Assembly: GCA_902773365.1 (NCBI GenBank)
Contig: CACYEG010000071.1
Location: 1 to 6,354, forward strand
Length of the DNA stretch: 6,354 bases
From: an uncultured Erysipelotrichaceae bacterium
GTDB taxonomy: Bacteria > Bacillota_I > Bacilli_A > RF39 > UBA660
Direction of reading: 5' to 3'
In this document: positions 1 to 5,818 of the stretch, piece by piece
How the letters are laid out: the number at the start of each line of letters is the position of its first letter
Position numbering within the stretch: position 1 is the first letter of the stretch
Notes under the pieces: generated by a model
Told to the model about the DNA's origin: nothing
Database searches by the model: none
What the model saw: only the letters and a program-made list of their open reading frames with translations
Made by a program: the position numbers and the translations under genes

Positions 1-1
1 A

Positions 2-502
2 ACAGGCGTAGTTAAAGCGAATATCGCATCACGTATTGCATTTACTGTAGCAAGTCAAATCGATTCGAGAACCATCCTAGATATGAAGGGTGCAGAAAAA
101 CTTTTAGGACGAGGCGACATGTTATATTTGCCATTTGGTGAAAATATTCCTGTTCGTATACAAGGTAACTACATAAGTGACGATGAAATTGAGCGCGTCA
201 TTAAGTATGTGTGTGATCAACAAAGTGCATCATACGATTCCGGATTCGAGGAAATCCCTGAATCACATATGGCCGGAGAAAATTCTCCAAGTGAAGAGTA
301 CGACGACCCACTGTATGACCAAATTGTCGAATTTGCCATACAAACTGGTAAAGTTAGTGCAAGCCTTTTACAGAGAAGATTTAAAGTAGGATATAATAGA
401 GCTGCGCGCATAGTGGATTTGCTTGAAGAACGTGGTATAGTAGGACCAGCCAATGGAAGCAAACCGCGTGAAGTATTAATTAAAATTGAGAATAGAGAAT
501 AA
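2..502 (+). CDS. ftsK: DNA translocase FtsK/SpoIIIE, C-terminal part (5' end outside window)
   Basis: This is a membrane-anchored hexameric ATPase that pumps chromosomal DNA through the closing septum; only its last 166 residues are present. The frame is open from base 2, so the ATG at base 83 is an internal Met and not the start. Fragment residues 1-70 are the end of the RecA-like motor domain, with the typical stretches SRTILDMKGAEKLLGRGDM and LPFGENIPVRIQG. An acidic, poorly conserved linker follows (about 75-100). The gamma winged-helix domain lies at about 102-161 (YDQIVEFAIQTGKVSASLLQ, then RRFKVGYNRAARIVDLLEER), which in this family reads the polar DNA sequences that set translocation direction. 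The fragment is richer in G+C than the genes after it and uses CGN for 7 of 12 arginines. FtsK and SpoIIIE cannot be told apart without the N-terminal half. I see no clear terminator after it. Confidence 0.95.
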   Translation, partial: TGVVKANIASRIAFTVASQIDSRTILDMKGAEKLLGRGDMLYLPFGENIPVRIQGNYISDDEIERVIKYVCDQQSASYDSGFEEIPESHMAGENSPSEEYDDPLYDQIVEFAIQTGKVSASLLQRRFKVGYNRAARIVDLLEERGIVGPANGSKPREVLIKIENRE

Positions 503-507
503 AAATG

Positions 508-536
508 TTGAGTAAATTAGTTAATTTTGTTAGAAT
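508..536 (+). promoter_or_regulatory. Sigma-A-type promoter of the ireB-mltG unit
   Basis: TTGAGT (508-513) is separated by exactly 17 bases from TAGAAT (531-536). TG at 528-529 gives an extended -10 element (TGTTAGAAT). Transcription would start near 543, leaving a leader of about 16 bases that holds little more than the ribosome binding site. A weak AT-only inverted repeat, TTAATT (521-526) with AATTAA (534-539), overlaps the -10. It is too weak, and lacks a T-tract, to call a terminator for ftsK. Confidence 0.6.
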
Positions 537-558
537 TAAATTTGATGAGGTGAATTAA

Positions 559-798
559 ATGTACGAAACTAGATTATTCAACGTCGAAGAGCTAGAGACA
601 GCTTTAGTCAAGAAGACGTTAAACGAAATATATGATGCACTAGAAGAAAGAGGATATAATCCAATTAATCAGTTGGTAGGATATCTAATTAGCGGAGATC
701 CTGGATATATTTCGAGTTATAAAGACGCTAGAAAGAAAATAACGAGCTTAGATCGAACAAAAATAATCGAGGCTTTACTAAAAGACTATATAAAATGA
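559..798 (+). CDS. ireB: IreB/ReoM family regulatory phosphoprotein (YrzL, UPF0297)
   Basis: A small cytoplasmic protein that acts downstream of the PASTA-domain Ser/Thr kinase. In Listeria the homologue ReoM controls ClpCP-dependent breakdown of MurA, and in Enterococcus IreB affects cephalosporin resistance. The family core is clear: EERGYNPINQLVGYLISGDP at residues 29-48, then Y-x-x-Y-K-DAR-x-x-I. At 79 residues it is slightly shorter than the usual 85-90, mainly at the two ends. The N-terminus MYETRLFNV lines up with the kinase-target segment of relatives (xxTMxFNF), making Thr4 the probable phosphorylation site; it is the only Thr in the first 13 residues. The start is set by GAGGTGA at 547-553, 5 bases upstream. 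The stop overlaps the ruvX start (ATGA). The kinase and phosphatase genes are not in this window. Confidence 0.93.
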   Translation: MYETRLFNVEELETALVKKTLNEIYDALEERGYNPINQLVGYLISGDPGYISSYKDARKKITSLDRTKIIEALLKDYIK

Positions 799-1220
799 GA
801 TATTTGGGATTAGATTTGGGTACTAAGACACTTGGTATTGCAATCAGTGATAAGACACACACTATTGCAAATCCATATAAAACAATTAGGTTCAATAATC
901 CGAGCGAACTTATCGAACCTTTAAAACAAATTATTATAGAAGAAAATATAGGAAAAATTGCTTTAGGGTTACCTAAGAATATGGATAATTCACTTGGCTT
1001 TGCGTCTAAAAGAAGTATCGATTTTAAAGAACTTTTAGAAAAAAATATCGATGTACCGATAGTACTAATTGATGAAAGATTATCTACCATGGAAGCAGAA
1101 AAGTATTTGCTCGATGCCGATATGAGTAGAAAGAAACGCAAAGGAAAAATAGATGCAGTCGCTGCTAGCGTTATATTAAATACATATTTAAGAATGAAAG
1201 GAAATGGTTATGATGAATGA
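795..1220 (+). CDS. ruvX: RuvX/YqgF family RNase H-fold nuclease (putative Holliday junction resolvase)
   Basis: A cytoplasmic nuclease with the RNase H fold, known in bacteria as RuvX or YqgF. Relatives are linked to Holliday junction resolution and to 5' end processing of pre-16S rRNA; which role dominates here cannot be seen. At 141 residues it has normal length. The family motifs are present: YLGLDLGTKTLGIAISD at the N-terminus (acidic residue Asp7), GLPKNMDNSLG in the middle, LIDERLST with Asp93/Glu94, and KIDAVAASVIL with Asp120. These acidic residues form the expected metal-binding active site. It starts inside the ireB stop codon (ATGA), without a strong ribosome binding site of its own, so translation is probably coupled to ireB. 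The order ireB-ruvX-DUF1292 is conserved in Bacillota. Confidence 0.93.
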   Translation: MRYLGLDLGTKTLGIAISDKTHTIANPYKTIRFNNPSELIEPLKQIIIEENIGKIALGLPKNMDNSLGFASKRSIDFKELLEKNIDVPIVLIDERLSTMEAEKYLLDADMSRKKRKGKIDAVAASVILNTYLRMKGNGYDE

Positions 1221-1551
1221 TGCTGCAAAGGAAAATAAAAATTTATTTTCTATAGTTACTGATAAAGGAGAAACTATGGAGTGCGAAGTAGTACTCACAA
1301 TAGATAGCGATGAATATAAAAAAAGCTATATAGTTTATACCGATCATACTATAGATGAAAATGGAAATTATAGGACATATGCTTCAGTTTATGATCCAAC
1401 TGGAAAGGATTTAAAGCTAAATCCAGTTGAGTCCGATGAAGAATGGGATATGATAGAGTCAGTTCTTGCAAGTGCACAAAGAAAGATTGCTAAAGAAAAC
1501 GAAAATAATAAAGAAACGGATAAAAACGGGCAAGATGAAGAAAACAACTAG
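1210..1551 (+). CDS. DUF1292 domain protein (YrzB family)
   Basis: A small acidic cytoplasmic protein of unknown function, 113 residues. Residues about 8-70 carry the DUF1292 pattern: an F-x-x-x-x-x-x-G pairing of strands, then Y-x-V-Y-T-D near residues 37-42, and N-G-N-Y-R-T-Y-A-S-V-Y-D at about 50-61. The last 30 residues are a low-complexity Lys/Glu/Asn/Asp tail that is probably disordered. I place the start at the ATG at 1210 because AAAGGA (1197-1202) lies 7 bases upstream. The in-frame ATG at 1204 would be almost on top of that site, and the ATG at 1213 is also possible. The gene overlaps ruvX by 11 bases and mltG by 17. Its fixed place beside ireB and ruvX supports the family call but does not reveal a function. 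Confidence 0.88.
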   Translation: MMNDAAKENKNLFSIVTDKGETMECEVVLTIDSDEYKKSYIVYTDHTIDENGNYRTYASVYDPTGKDLKLNPVESDEEWDMIESVLASAQRKIAKENENNKETDKNGQDEENN

Positions 1552-2602
1552 ATTAATTCTTGCTTTTTTTACTTCTTTGATTGTCGTTATTTTAGCAGGA
1601 TATATATACTTTGCATCTTCAATGTCGCCAATAAATAAGAATAGTACAGAGGCTATCGAATTTATAGTTAAGCCTGGAACGCCACTTGTAATTTTATTTA
1701 AAAACCTAAAAGAAGCTAAATTAATAAAAAATGACCTTACTTTAAAAGTATATTCAAAATTACATCCGGGGGTTGCCAAAGCAGGCAGATATATTTTATA
1801 TAAGAATATGAGTGCCACAGAAATATATGATGCAATTATTAACGGTAAAGTAACCAAAGATACTGTTTGGCTTACATTTGTAGAAGGTAAGAGACTTACT
1901 TATATTGCTAGCGTTATTGCAAAAAAATTCGACTATAATGAAGAAGACATTATCAAAAAGATGGATGATAGAGACTTTATAAATAAGATGATAGATAAGT
2001 ATCCAGTTTTAACTGAAAAAGTTTTGCAAAATGGCATATATCATCCACTAGAAGGTTATTTATTCCCCGATACATACGAGTTTGAAAGTGATGCTACTTT
2101 AGAAGAAATAATAGAAACAATGATTTCTACTTTAGATAAAAAAGTTTCTAAATATAAAAGTGAAATAAATGCTAACGGTTATGATATACATGATATTCTA
2201 ACGCTCGCTAGTATAATAGAATTAGAAAGTGCCGGTTCTACTGATAGAAAAGGTGTATCAGGTGTATTTTACAATAGGCTTAAAACAGGATTGTCACTTG
2301 GAAGTGATGTTACCACATATTATGCGGTTGGAAAAGATTTCTCAAAAGATTTAACAGTGAACGAATTAAATTCTTGCAATGGATATAATACAAGAGGACA
2401 ATGCGTTAAGGGACTACCCATTGGGCCAATCGCATCAAGTAGTATTGAGTCGATTGAAGCTGCAATAGAGCCAACAAATCATGAATATTTATACTTTGTC
2501 GCAGATAAATATGGTAAAACATACTTCAGCAAAGATTATAATGAACATGCTAAAATAGTGAGTGACCTTAAAAGTAAGGGACTATGGTACGTGTATAAGT
2601 AA
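1535..2602 (+). CDS. mltG: Endolytic peptidoglycan transglycosylase MltG (YceG-like)
   Basis: A membrane-anchored lytic transglycosylase that cuts nascent glycan strands outside the membrane and is thought to set their length or release them. With the start at 1535 it has 355 residues, normal for Bacillota. After a short basic N-terminus (MKKTTR), residues 7-27 form one membrane segment. A LysM-like region follows (about 40-100, FIVKPGTPLVILFKNL), then the YceG catalytic domain. The catalytic motif LASIIELES places the catalytic Glu at residue 229 (Glu218 in Escherichia coli). Other signatures are GVFYNRLKTGLSLGSDVTTY, GLPIGPIASSS and EYLYFVADKYGKTYFSKDY. The frame also reads upstream to a TTG at 1466, but that extension would place 23 basic residues ahead of the anchor and lies in the DUF1292 tail. 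The 17-base overlap with the DUF1292 gene and a weak ribosome binding site suggest coupled translation. It is the last gene of its unit. Confidence 0.94.
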   Translation: MKKTTRLILAFFTSLIVVILAGYIYFASSMSPINKNSTEAIEFIVKPGTPLVILFKNLKEAKLIKNDLTLKVYSKLHPGVAKAGRYILYKNMSATEIYDAIINGKVTKDTVWLTFVEGKRLTYIASVIAKKFDYNEEDIIKKMDDRDFINKMIDKYPVLTEKVLQNGIYHPLEGYLFPDTYEFESDATLEEIIETMISTLDKKVSKYKSEINANGYDIHDILTLASIIELESAGSTDRKGVSGVFYNRLKTGLSLGSDVTTYYAVGKDFSKDLTVNELNSCNGYNTRGQCVKGLPIGPIASSSIESIEAAIEPTNHEYLYFVADKYGKTYFSKDYNEHAKIVSDLKSKGLWYVYK

Positions 2603-2612
2603 TAAATAAATT

Positions 2613-2638
2613 AAAGTTGGCAGAAAGCTGACTTTTTT
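2613..2638 (+). terminator. Rho-independent terminator after mltG
   Basis: AAAGTTGGC (2613-2621) pairs with GCTGACTTT (2627-2635), with two G-T wobbles, around the loop AGAAA. A run of six T covers 2633-2638. It starts 11 bases after the mltG stop and just before the trmR promoter, so it separates the wall-related unit from the tRNA-modification unit. Confidence 0.75.
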
Positions 2639-2646
2639 AGTCTAAT

Positions 2647-2675
2647 TTGCTAAATTTTACGTTATGTGCTATAAT
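2647..2675 (+). promoter_or_regulatory. Strong sigma-A-type promoter of trmR-trhP1-trhP2
   Basis: TTGCTA (2647-2652), a 17-base spacer and a perfect TATAAT (2670-2675), with TG at 2667-2668 giving an extended -10. Transcription should start near 2682, only about 12 bases before the trmR ATG, so the leader contains just the GGTGA ribosome binding site (2685-2689). It is the best promoter match in the window. Confidence 0.75.
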
Positions 2676-2693
2676 TTAGTCATTGGTGATTTT

Positions 2694-3293
2694 ATGAAAG
2701 AAACAATTCTAGAAATGGAAAGGTACGCCGAAGAATATAATGTACCTATTATTGAGAAAGAATCTATTGCTTTTATTATGAAGTATATTAAACTTCACAA
2801 CGTAAAAAGAATACTAGAAATAGGTACCGCAATAGGATATAGTGGAATACTTATGGCAAGTGTTGCTCCTGATATTACACTTACTACAATTGAACGTGAT
2901 GAAAAAAGATATTTGGAAGCGCTTAAAAATATTAAAAAATGTGGACTAGAGAAAAGAATTGAAGTTGTTTTCCAAGATGCACTCGAAGCAAATTTAATAG
3001 GAAGAGAATACGATTTGATTTTTATCGACGCTGCTAAAGGTCAATATATCAAGTTTTTTGAGAAATTTTCTCATTATTTAAGTCCAAATGGAGTAATTAT
3101 ATCAGATAATATAAAATTTCATGGGTTAGTTGGAAACACAAGTGAAGACATAACTAAAAATCAAAGAAGTATTGCATCCAAGATTGAAGAATATATTGAA
3201 TTTTTAAAAGCTAATAAAGAATATACGACAAAACTATTGGACATCGGAGATGGTCTAAGTGTTAGTACGAGAGTCGAAAATGAAACGAGATAA
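2694..3293 (+). CDS. trmR: tRNA 5-hydroxyuridine methyltransferase TrmR (YrrM, O-methyltransferase family)
   Basis: A cytoplasmic SAM-dependent O-methyltransferase of the caffeoyl-CoA/catechol O-methyltransferase fold. The Bacillus subtilis homologue converts 5-hydroxyuridine at tRNA position 34 to 5-methoxyuridine (mo5U). The 199 residues include SAM motif I RILEIGTAIGYSG (Glu42, Gly44, Gly48), the acidic ribose-binding stretch TIERDEKR, DLIFIDAAKGQY (Asp112) and VIISDNIKFHG (Asp138, Asn139). By family pattern the last three polar residues are the divalent metal ligands. The start at 2694 is chosen because GGTGA lies 4 bases upstream; an upstream in-frame ATG at 2664 falls within the promoter spacer and is unlikely. 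The substrate assignment depends on context, since the fold alone fits other O-methyltransferases. The two U32-family genes directly downstream, as in Bacillus, make TrmR by far the best reading. Confidence 0.88.
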   Translation: MKETILEMERYAEEYNVPIIEKESIAFIMKYIKLHNVKRILEIGTAIGYSGILMASVAPDITLTTIERDEKRYLEALKNIKKCGLEKRIEVVFQDALEANLIGREYDLIFIDAAKGQYIKFFEKFSHYLSPNGVIISDNIKFHGLVGNTSEDITKNQRSIASKIEEYIEFLKANKEYTTKLLDIGDGLSVSTRVENETR

Positions 3294-4068
3294 GATATTA
3301 ATATCAGTAAGCAATATTGAAGATATTAAAGAATATAAAAAGTTAGGTATTACTAACTTTCTTTTTCCGTTAAAAGATTATTCCGTGGGATATCCGGCAT
3401 TTAGTTTTGCTGAAATAAGTTCGACAAATGTAAGATCTTTTGTCTTTATAAATAGACTTTTAGAAGATGATGATATAGATAAATTTGTCGAATTAGATAT
3501 TCCTAAAAATGTAAAGGGATTTGTAATAGAAGATATTGGACTATTGGAAATATTAAAGAGAAAAGGATATGAAGTAATACTATATCAAAATCATTTAAAT
3601 AATTGCTATAAAACAGTAAATCACTGGTTAAAAGATTTTGATAGCGTCGTTATTAGTACAGATATAACTAAAGAAGAAATAAAGCTAATAATCGATAAAT
3701 CTACTAAAAATCTTGTATTAAATACATTTGGTTTTCCTTTAATCATGTACTCAAGAAGACTACTCGTATCGAATTTTACAAAACATATAGGTGCTACAGT
3801 TACTAAAGAAATGACTATAAATGAAGAAAGAAAAAATCAAGATTTCTTTTTAAAAGAAAACGAATATGGTACTGCCATATTTTATTCTATACCATTCGAT
3901 TATAGGTCTATTATCGAAGAATTAGATTACAATTTAAAATATTACTTAATTAATACTGCTTACATGGATATAAACACAATAAAAGACGTCATTACAGGTA
4001 AAGTAGTAGATGCAAATAGGGGCTTTTTAGATGAAAAGACCATATATAGGATAGGTGATATAAAGTGA
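3280..4068 (+). CDS. trhP1: U32-family tRNA hydroxylation protein, TrhP1/YrrN-like
   Basis: Position and sequence point to the first of two paired U32 ("collagenase-like peptidase") proteins. In Bacillus subtilis TrhP1 and TrhP2 are needed for 5-hydroxyuridine formation at tRNA U34, the substrate of TrmR. From the ATG at 3280 the protein has 262 residues, somewhat short for the family. It shows U32-like alternating strands and helices and a recognisable GFPLIMYSRRLLVSNFTKHI motif at residues 151-170. It has only one cysteine (Cys109) and lacks the Cys-rich U32 signature found in its neighbour, so it probably does not hold an Fe-S cluster itself and may bind RNA or support TrhP2. A GTG at 3259 is in frame, but the ATG agrees better with the family start. 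It overlaps trmR by 14 bases and trhP2 by 4. The role comes from context and family; no catalytic residues are visible. Confidence 0.78.
   Translation: MKRDKILISVSNIEDIKEYKKLGITNFLFPLKDYSVGYPAFSFAEISSTNVRSFVFINRLLEDDDIDKFVELDIPKNVKGFVIEDIGLLEILKRKGYEVILYQNHLNNCYKTVNHWLKDFDSVVISTDITKEEIKLIIDKSTKNLVLNTFGFPLIMYSRRLLVSNFTKHIGATVTKEMTINEERKNQDFFLKENEYGTAIFYSIPFDYRSIIEELDYNLKYYLINTAYMDINTIKDVITGKVVDANRGFLDEKTIYRIGDIK
4053..4058 (+). promoter_or_regulatory. Ribosome binding site fixing the GTG start of trhP2
   Basis: AGGTGA inside the 3' end of trhP1 lies 6 bases before GTG at 4065. The spacing is ideal, and that GTG overlaps the trhP1 stop (GTGA), so the non-ATG start is well supported. The product then begins MIELLSPAGD, the conserved start of U32 proteins. 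Confidence 0.75.
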
Positions 4069-5249
4069 TAGAACTATTGAGTCCAGCTGGAGATAAAGAA
4101 AGATTGAAAATTGCCTTATTATATGGTGCAGACGCTGTATATTTAGGTGGGTCTAAATATGGTTTAAGAGCAAACGCTACTAACTTTTTAATGGATGAAC
4201 TAAAAGAATATGTAGAATATGCTCATTCTCTAAATAAAAAGGTATATGTGACAGTTAATATAGTTTTTCATAATGAAGAATTAGACGGACTAGAAGAATA
4301 TTTAACATATCTAAGCGATATCAATGTAGATGCAATCATTGTAAGTGATCCAGTAGTAATAGATACTGTAAAAAAATTAGGGCTAGACTTAGAGATACAT
4401 TTGAGTACTCAAGCAAGTGTATTAAATTCTAGAGCTGCAAAATATTATAAGGATTTAGGAGTAAAAAGAATAGTCTTAGCAAGAGAAGCTTCTAAAGAAG
4501 ATATCATAAGAATAAAAGAAGAAACAGGATTAGATATCGAGTGCTTTATACAAGGAGCAATGTGTACATCATTTAGTGGTAGATGTGTTCTATCGAATTA
4601 TACTACGAATAGAGATGCAAATAGAGGTGGATGTGCTCAAGTATGTAGGTGGTCTTTTAAATGTGATTATGATGAATCATTCGAAATGATGAGCAAAGAC
4701 TTAAATATGATTACAGAAATTGCTAGTATGATAGATGACGGAGTAAATTCTTTTAAAATTGAAGGAAGAATGCGTTCAATTTATTATATTGCAACGGTAC
4801 TATATATATATAGAAGGGTACTAGAACGAATTAAAAGTAAAACTCTTACTCATGAATATATAGAGTACGCTACGAATATCATTAATAGAGTCGCAAATAG
4901 AGATTCAGTAAGCCAATTTTATAGGGGACTACCAACACACAATGAACAGTACTATAATGGAAGAATAGAAGAATCTAATCAAGACTTTTTAGGATTAGTT
5001 CTTGATAGCGATGGAAAGTATTTAACTTTAGAAGTTAGAAATTACTTTAAATTAGGCGATACTGTACAAGTATTTGGACCAAATTCACGCGAATTTGAGT
5101 TTACTATAGATGAAATATTAAATGAAGATAACGAGACTATCGAAATATGTAATCATCCTAAAGAAATAGTTAAAATTAGGTGCTCAAAACCAGTAGAAAA
5201 AATGAGTATAATGAGAATAAAAGTATTTGACATTTTAGATGAATTGTAG
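4065..5249 (+). CDS. trhP2: U32-family tRNA hydroxylation protein, TrhP2/YrrO-like
   Basis: A U32-family protein, labelled collagenase or peptidase in old annotations but in this family acting in RNA hydroxylation. Escherichia coli TrhP makes 5-hydroxyuridine at tRNA position 34 and depends on prephenate and Fe-S cluster assembly. The 394 residues start with ELLSPAGDKERLKIALLYGA in a TIM-barrel-like domain. The U32 signature is IECFIQGAMCTSFSGRC at residues 158-174, followed by NRDANRGGCAQVCRW. Cysteines 160, 167, 174, 190 and 194 cluster there and are candidate Fe-S ligands. SFKIEGRMRSIYYIATV is a further family motif. A C-terminal beta-rich domain covers about 305-390. The GTG start overlaps the trhP1 stop. 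With trmR it completes the mo5U pathway, which widens wobble decoding by tRNAs reading four-codon boxes. A peptidase role is much less likely. Confidence 0.88.
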   Translation: MIELLSPAGDKERLKIALLYGADAVYLGGSKYGLRANATNFLMDELKEYVEYAHSLNKKVYVTVNIVFHNEELDGLEEYLTYLSDINVDAIIVSDPVVIDTVKKLGLDLEIHLSTQASVLNSRAAKYYKDLGVKRIVLAREASKEDIIRIKEETGLDIECFIQGAMCTSFSGRCVLSNYTTNRDANRGGCAQVCRWSFKCDYDESFEMMSKDLNMITEIASMIDDGVNSFKIEGRMRSIYYIATVLYIYRRVLERIKSKTLTHEYIEYATNIINRVANRDSVSQFYRGLPTHNEQYYNGRIEESNQDFLGLVLDSDGKYLTLEVRNYFKLGDTVQVFGPNSREFEFTIDEILNEDNETIEICNHPKEIVKIRCSKPVEKMSIMRIKVFDILDEL

Positions 5250-5255
5250 TATTCT
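5227..5255 (+). promoter_or_regulatory. Probable greA promoter inside the end of trhP2
   Basis: A perfect TTGACA (5227-5232) in the last codons of trhP2 is followed after 17 bases by TATTCT (5250-5255), which keeps the key A at position 2 and T at position 6 of the -10. Transcription would start near 5262. The -10 overlaps the first arm of the hairpin at 5252-5275. No better promoter for greA is visible up to its ribosome binding site. Confidence 0.45.
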
Positions 5256-5288
5256 TATTTCGACCTCGATAAGAAGGTTAATTTTTTT
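5252..5288 (+). terminator. Terminator-like hairpin between trhP2 and greA
   Basis: TTCTTATT (5252-5259) pairs with GATAAGAA (5268-5275), closing with one wobble around an 8-base loop. A run of seven T lies at 5282-5288. The 6-base gap between stem and T-run is longer than in a standard terminator. A competing stem, GACCT (5262-5266) with AGGTT (5275-5279), ends 2 bases before the T-run. Either fold could end the trmR unit, probably with partial read-through into greA. Confidence 0.5.
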
Positions 5289-5315
5289 AAATAAAAAAGT
5301 GAAAGGTGAGGGCAA

Positions 5316-5789
5316 ATGCCAAAAAAAGATGAATGTCTATTGACAAGCCAAGGATATATAAAAATAGAAGAAGAATTAAATGAACTTAAGACTGTTAAAC
5401 GTCCACAAGTTATAGAAGCAATTAAGGATGCAAGAGCGCAAGGAGACCTATCTGAGAATGCAGATTACGATGCCGCAAGAAACGATCAAGCAGAACTAGA
5501 AGCACGCATTAAAGAGCTAGAATACATGTTAGAACATGCTAAAATTATAGAAGAAGCACAAGATGGTGTAGTAGGAGTCGGTTCTACTATAGTTATCGCC
5601 TACGATGGTGATGAATCAGATAAAGAGGAGTACAAGATAGTTGGTTCTTTAGAAGCTAATCCATTTGAAAACAGAATTTCAAATGAATCTCCTATAGGTA
5701 AAGCCGTTTTAGGTAAAAAGCTAGGAGAAACTGTAAGCGTAGATAGTCCTAATGGATCATTTACAGTTAAAATACTAGAAATAAAGTAA
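5316..5789 (+). CDS. greA: Transcription elongation factor GreA
   Basis: GreA binds RNA polymerase through the secondary channel and stimulates cleavage of backtracked RNA, rescuing stalled complexes. At 157 residues it has the standard length. The N-terminal coiled-coil hairpin covers about residues 8-78 and carries the diagnostic tip DARAQGDLSENADYDAAR; Asp44 and Glu47 match the catalytic acidic pair (Asp41 and Glu44 in Escherichia coli). The C-terminal FKBP-like domain shows ISNESPIGKAVLGKKLGE near residues 120-137. The start has an excellent ribosome binding site, AAAGGTGAGG at 5302-5311. It is followed at once by a strong terminator and seems to be transcribed alone or with read-through from trhP2. 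In Bacillus a uridine kinase gene (udk) lies between yrrO and greA; it is absent here. Confidence 0.97.
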   Translation: MPKKDECLLTSQGYIKIEEELNELKTVKRPQVIEAIKDARAQGDLSENADYDAARNDQAELEARIKELEYMLEHAKIIEEAQDGVVGVGSTIVIAYDGDESDKEEYKIVGSLEANPFENRISNESPIGKAVLGKKLGETVSVDSPNGSFTVKILEIK

Positions 5790-5818
5790 AACTAAGTAAT
5801 AAGTTGCTTAGTTTTTTT
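5788..5818 (+). terminator. Strong Rho-independent terminator after greA
   Basis: AAAACTAAGTAA (5788-5799) pairs with TTGCTTAGTTTT (5804-5815), 12 pairs with a single wobble, around the 4-base loop TAAG. Seven T follow at 5812-5818. The stem begins within the greA stop codon. The end of the T-run also supplies the -35 element of the next promoter. Confidence 0.88.

Noticed and set aside
177..389. Second-frame plus-strand open frame inside ftsK
   Set aside because: It is out of frame with the conserved protein, and its product resembles nothing.
217..462. Minus-strand open frame opposite ftsK
   Set aside because: It lies wholly within the conserved ftsK gamma-domain region and has no independent coding evidence.
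728..1141. Long minus-strand open frame opposite ruvX
   Set aside because: It is antisense to a gene with clear family motifs, has no ribosome binding site or family resemblance, and is the hydrophobic mirror expected of AT-rich coding sequence.
796..1220. Possible TGA-as-tryptophan code, as in mycoplasmas
   Set aside because: TGA ends ireB, ruvX and trhP1 at family-expected positions and within coupled start-stop overlaps, and no gene needs TGA read-through.
1466..1534. TTG-initiated N-terminal extension of MltG
   Set aside because: It would put 23 basic residues ahead of the membrane anchor, has no ribosome binding site and falls inside the DUF1292 gene.
1459..1857. Minus-strand open frame opposite mltG
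   Set aside because: It is antisense to the membrane anchor and LysM-like region of mltG, with no promoter or recognisable domain.
2664..2693. Upstream ATG giving a longer TrmR
   Set aside because: The ATG lies in the promoter spacer, upstream of the likely transcription start; the ATG at 2694 has GGTGA in front of it.
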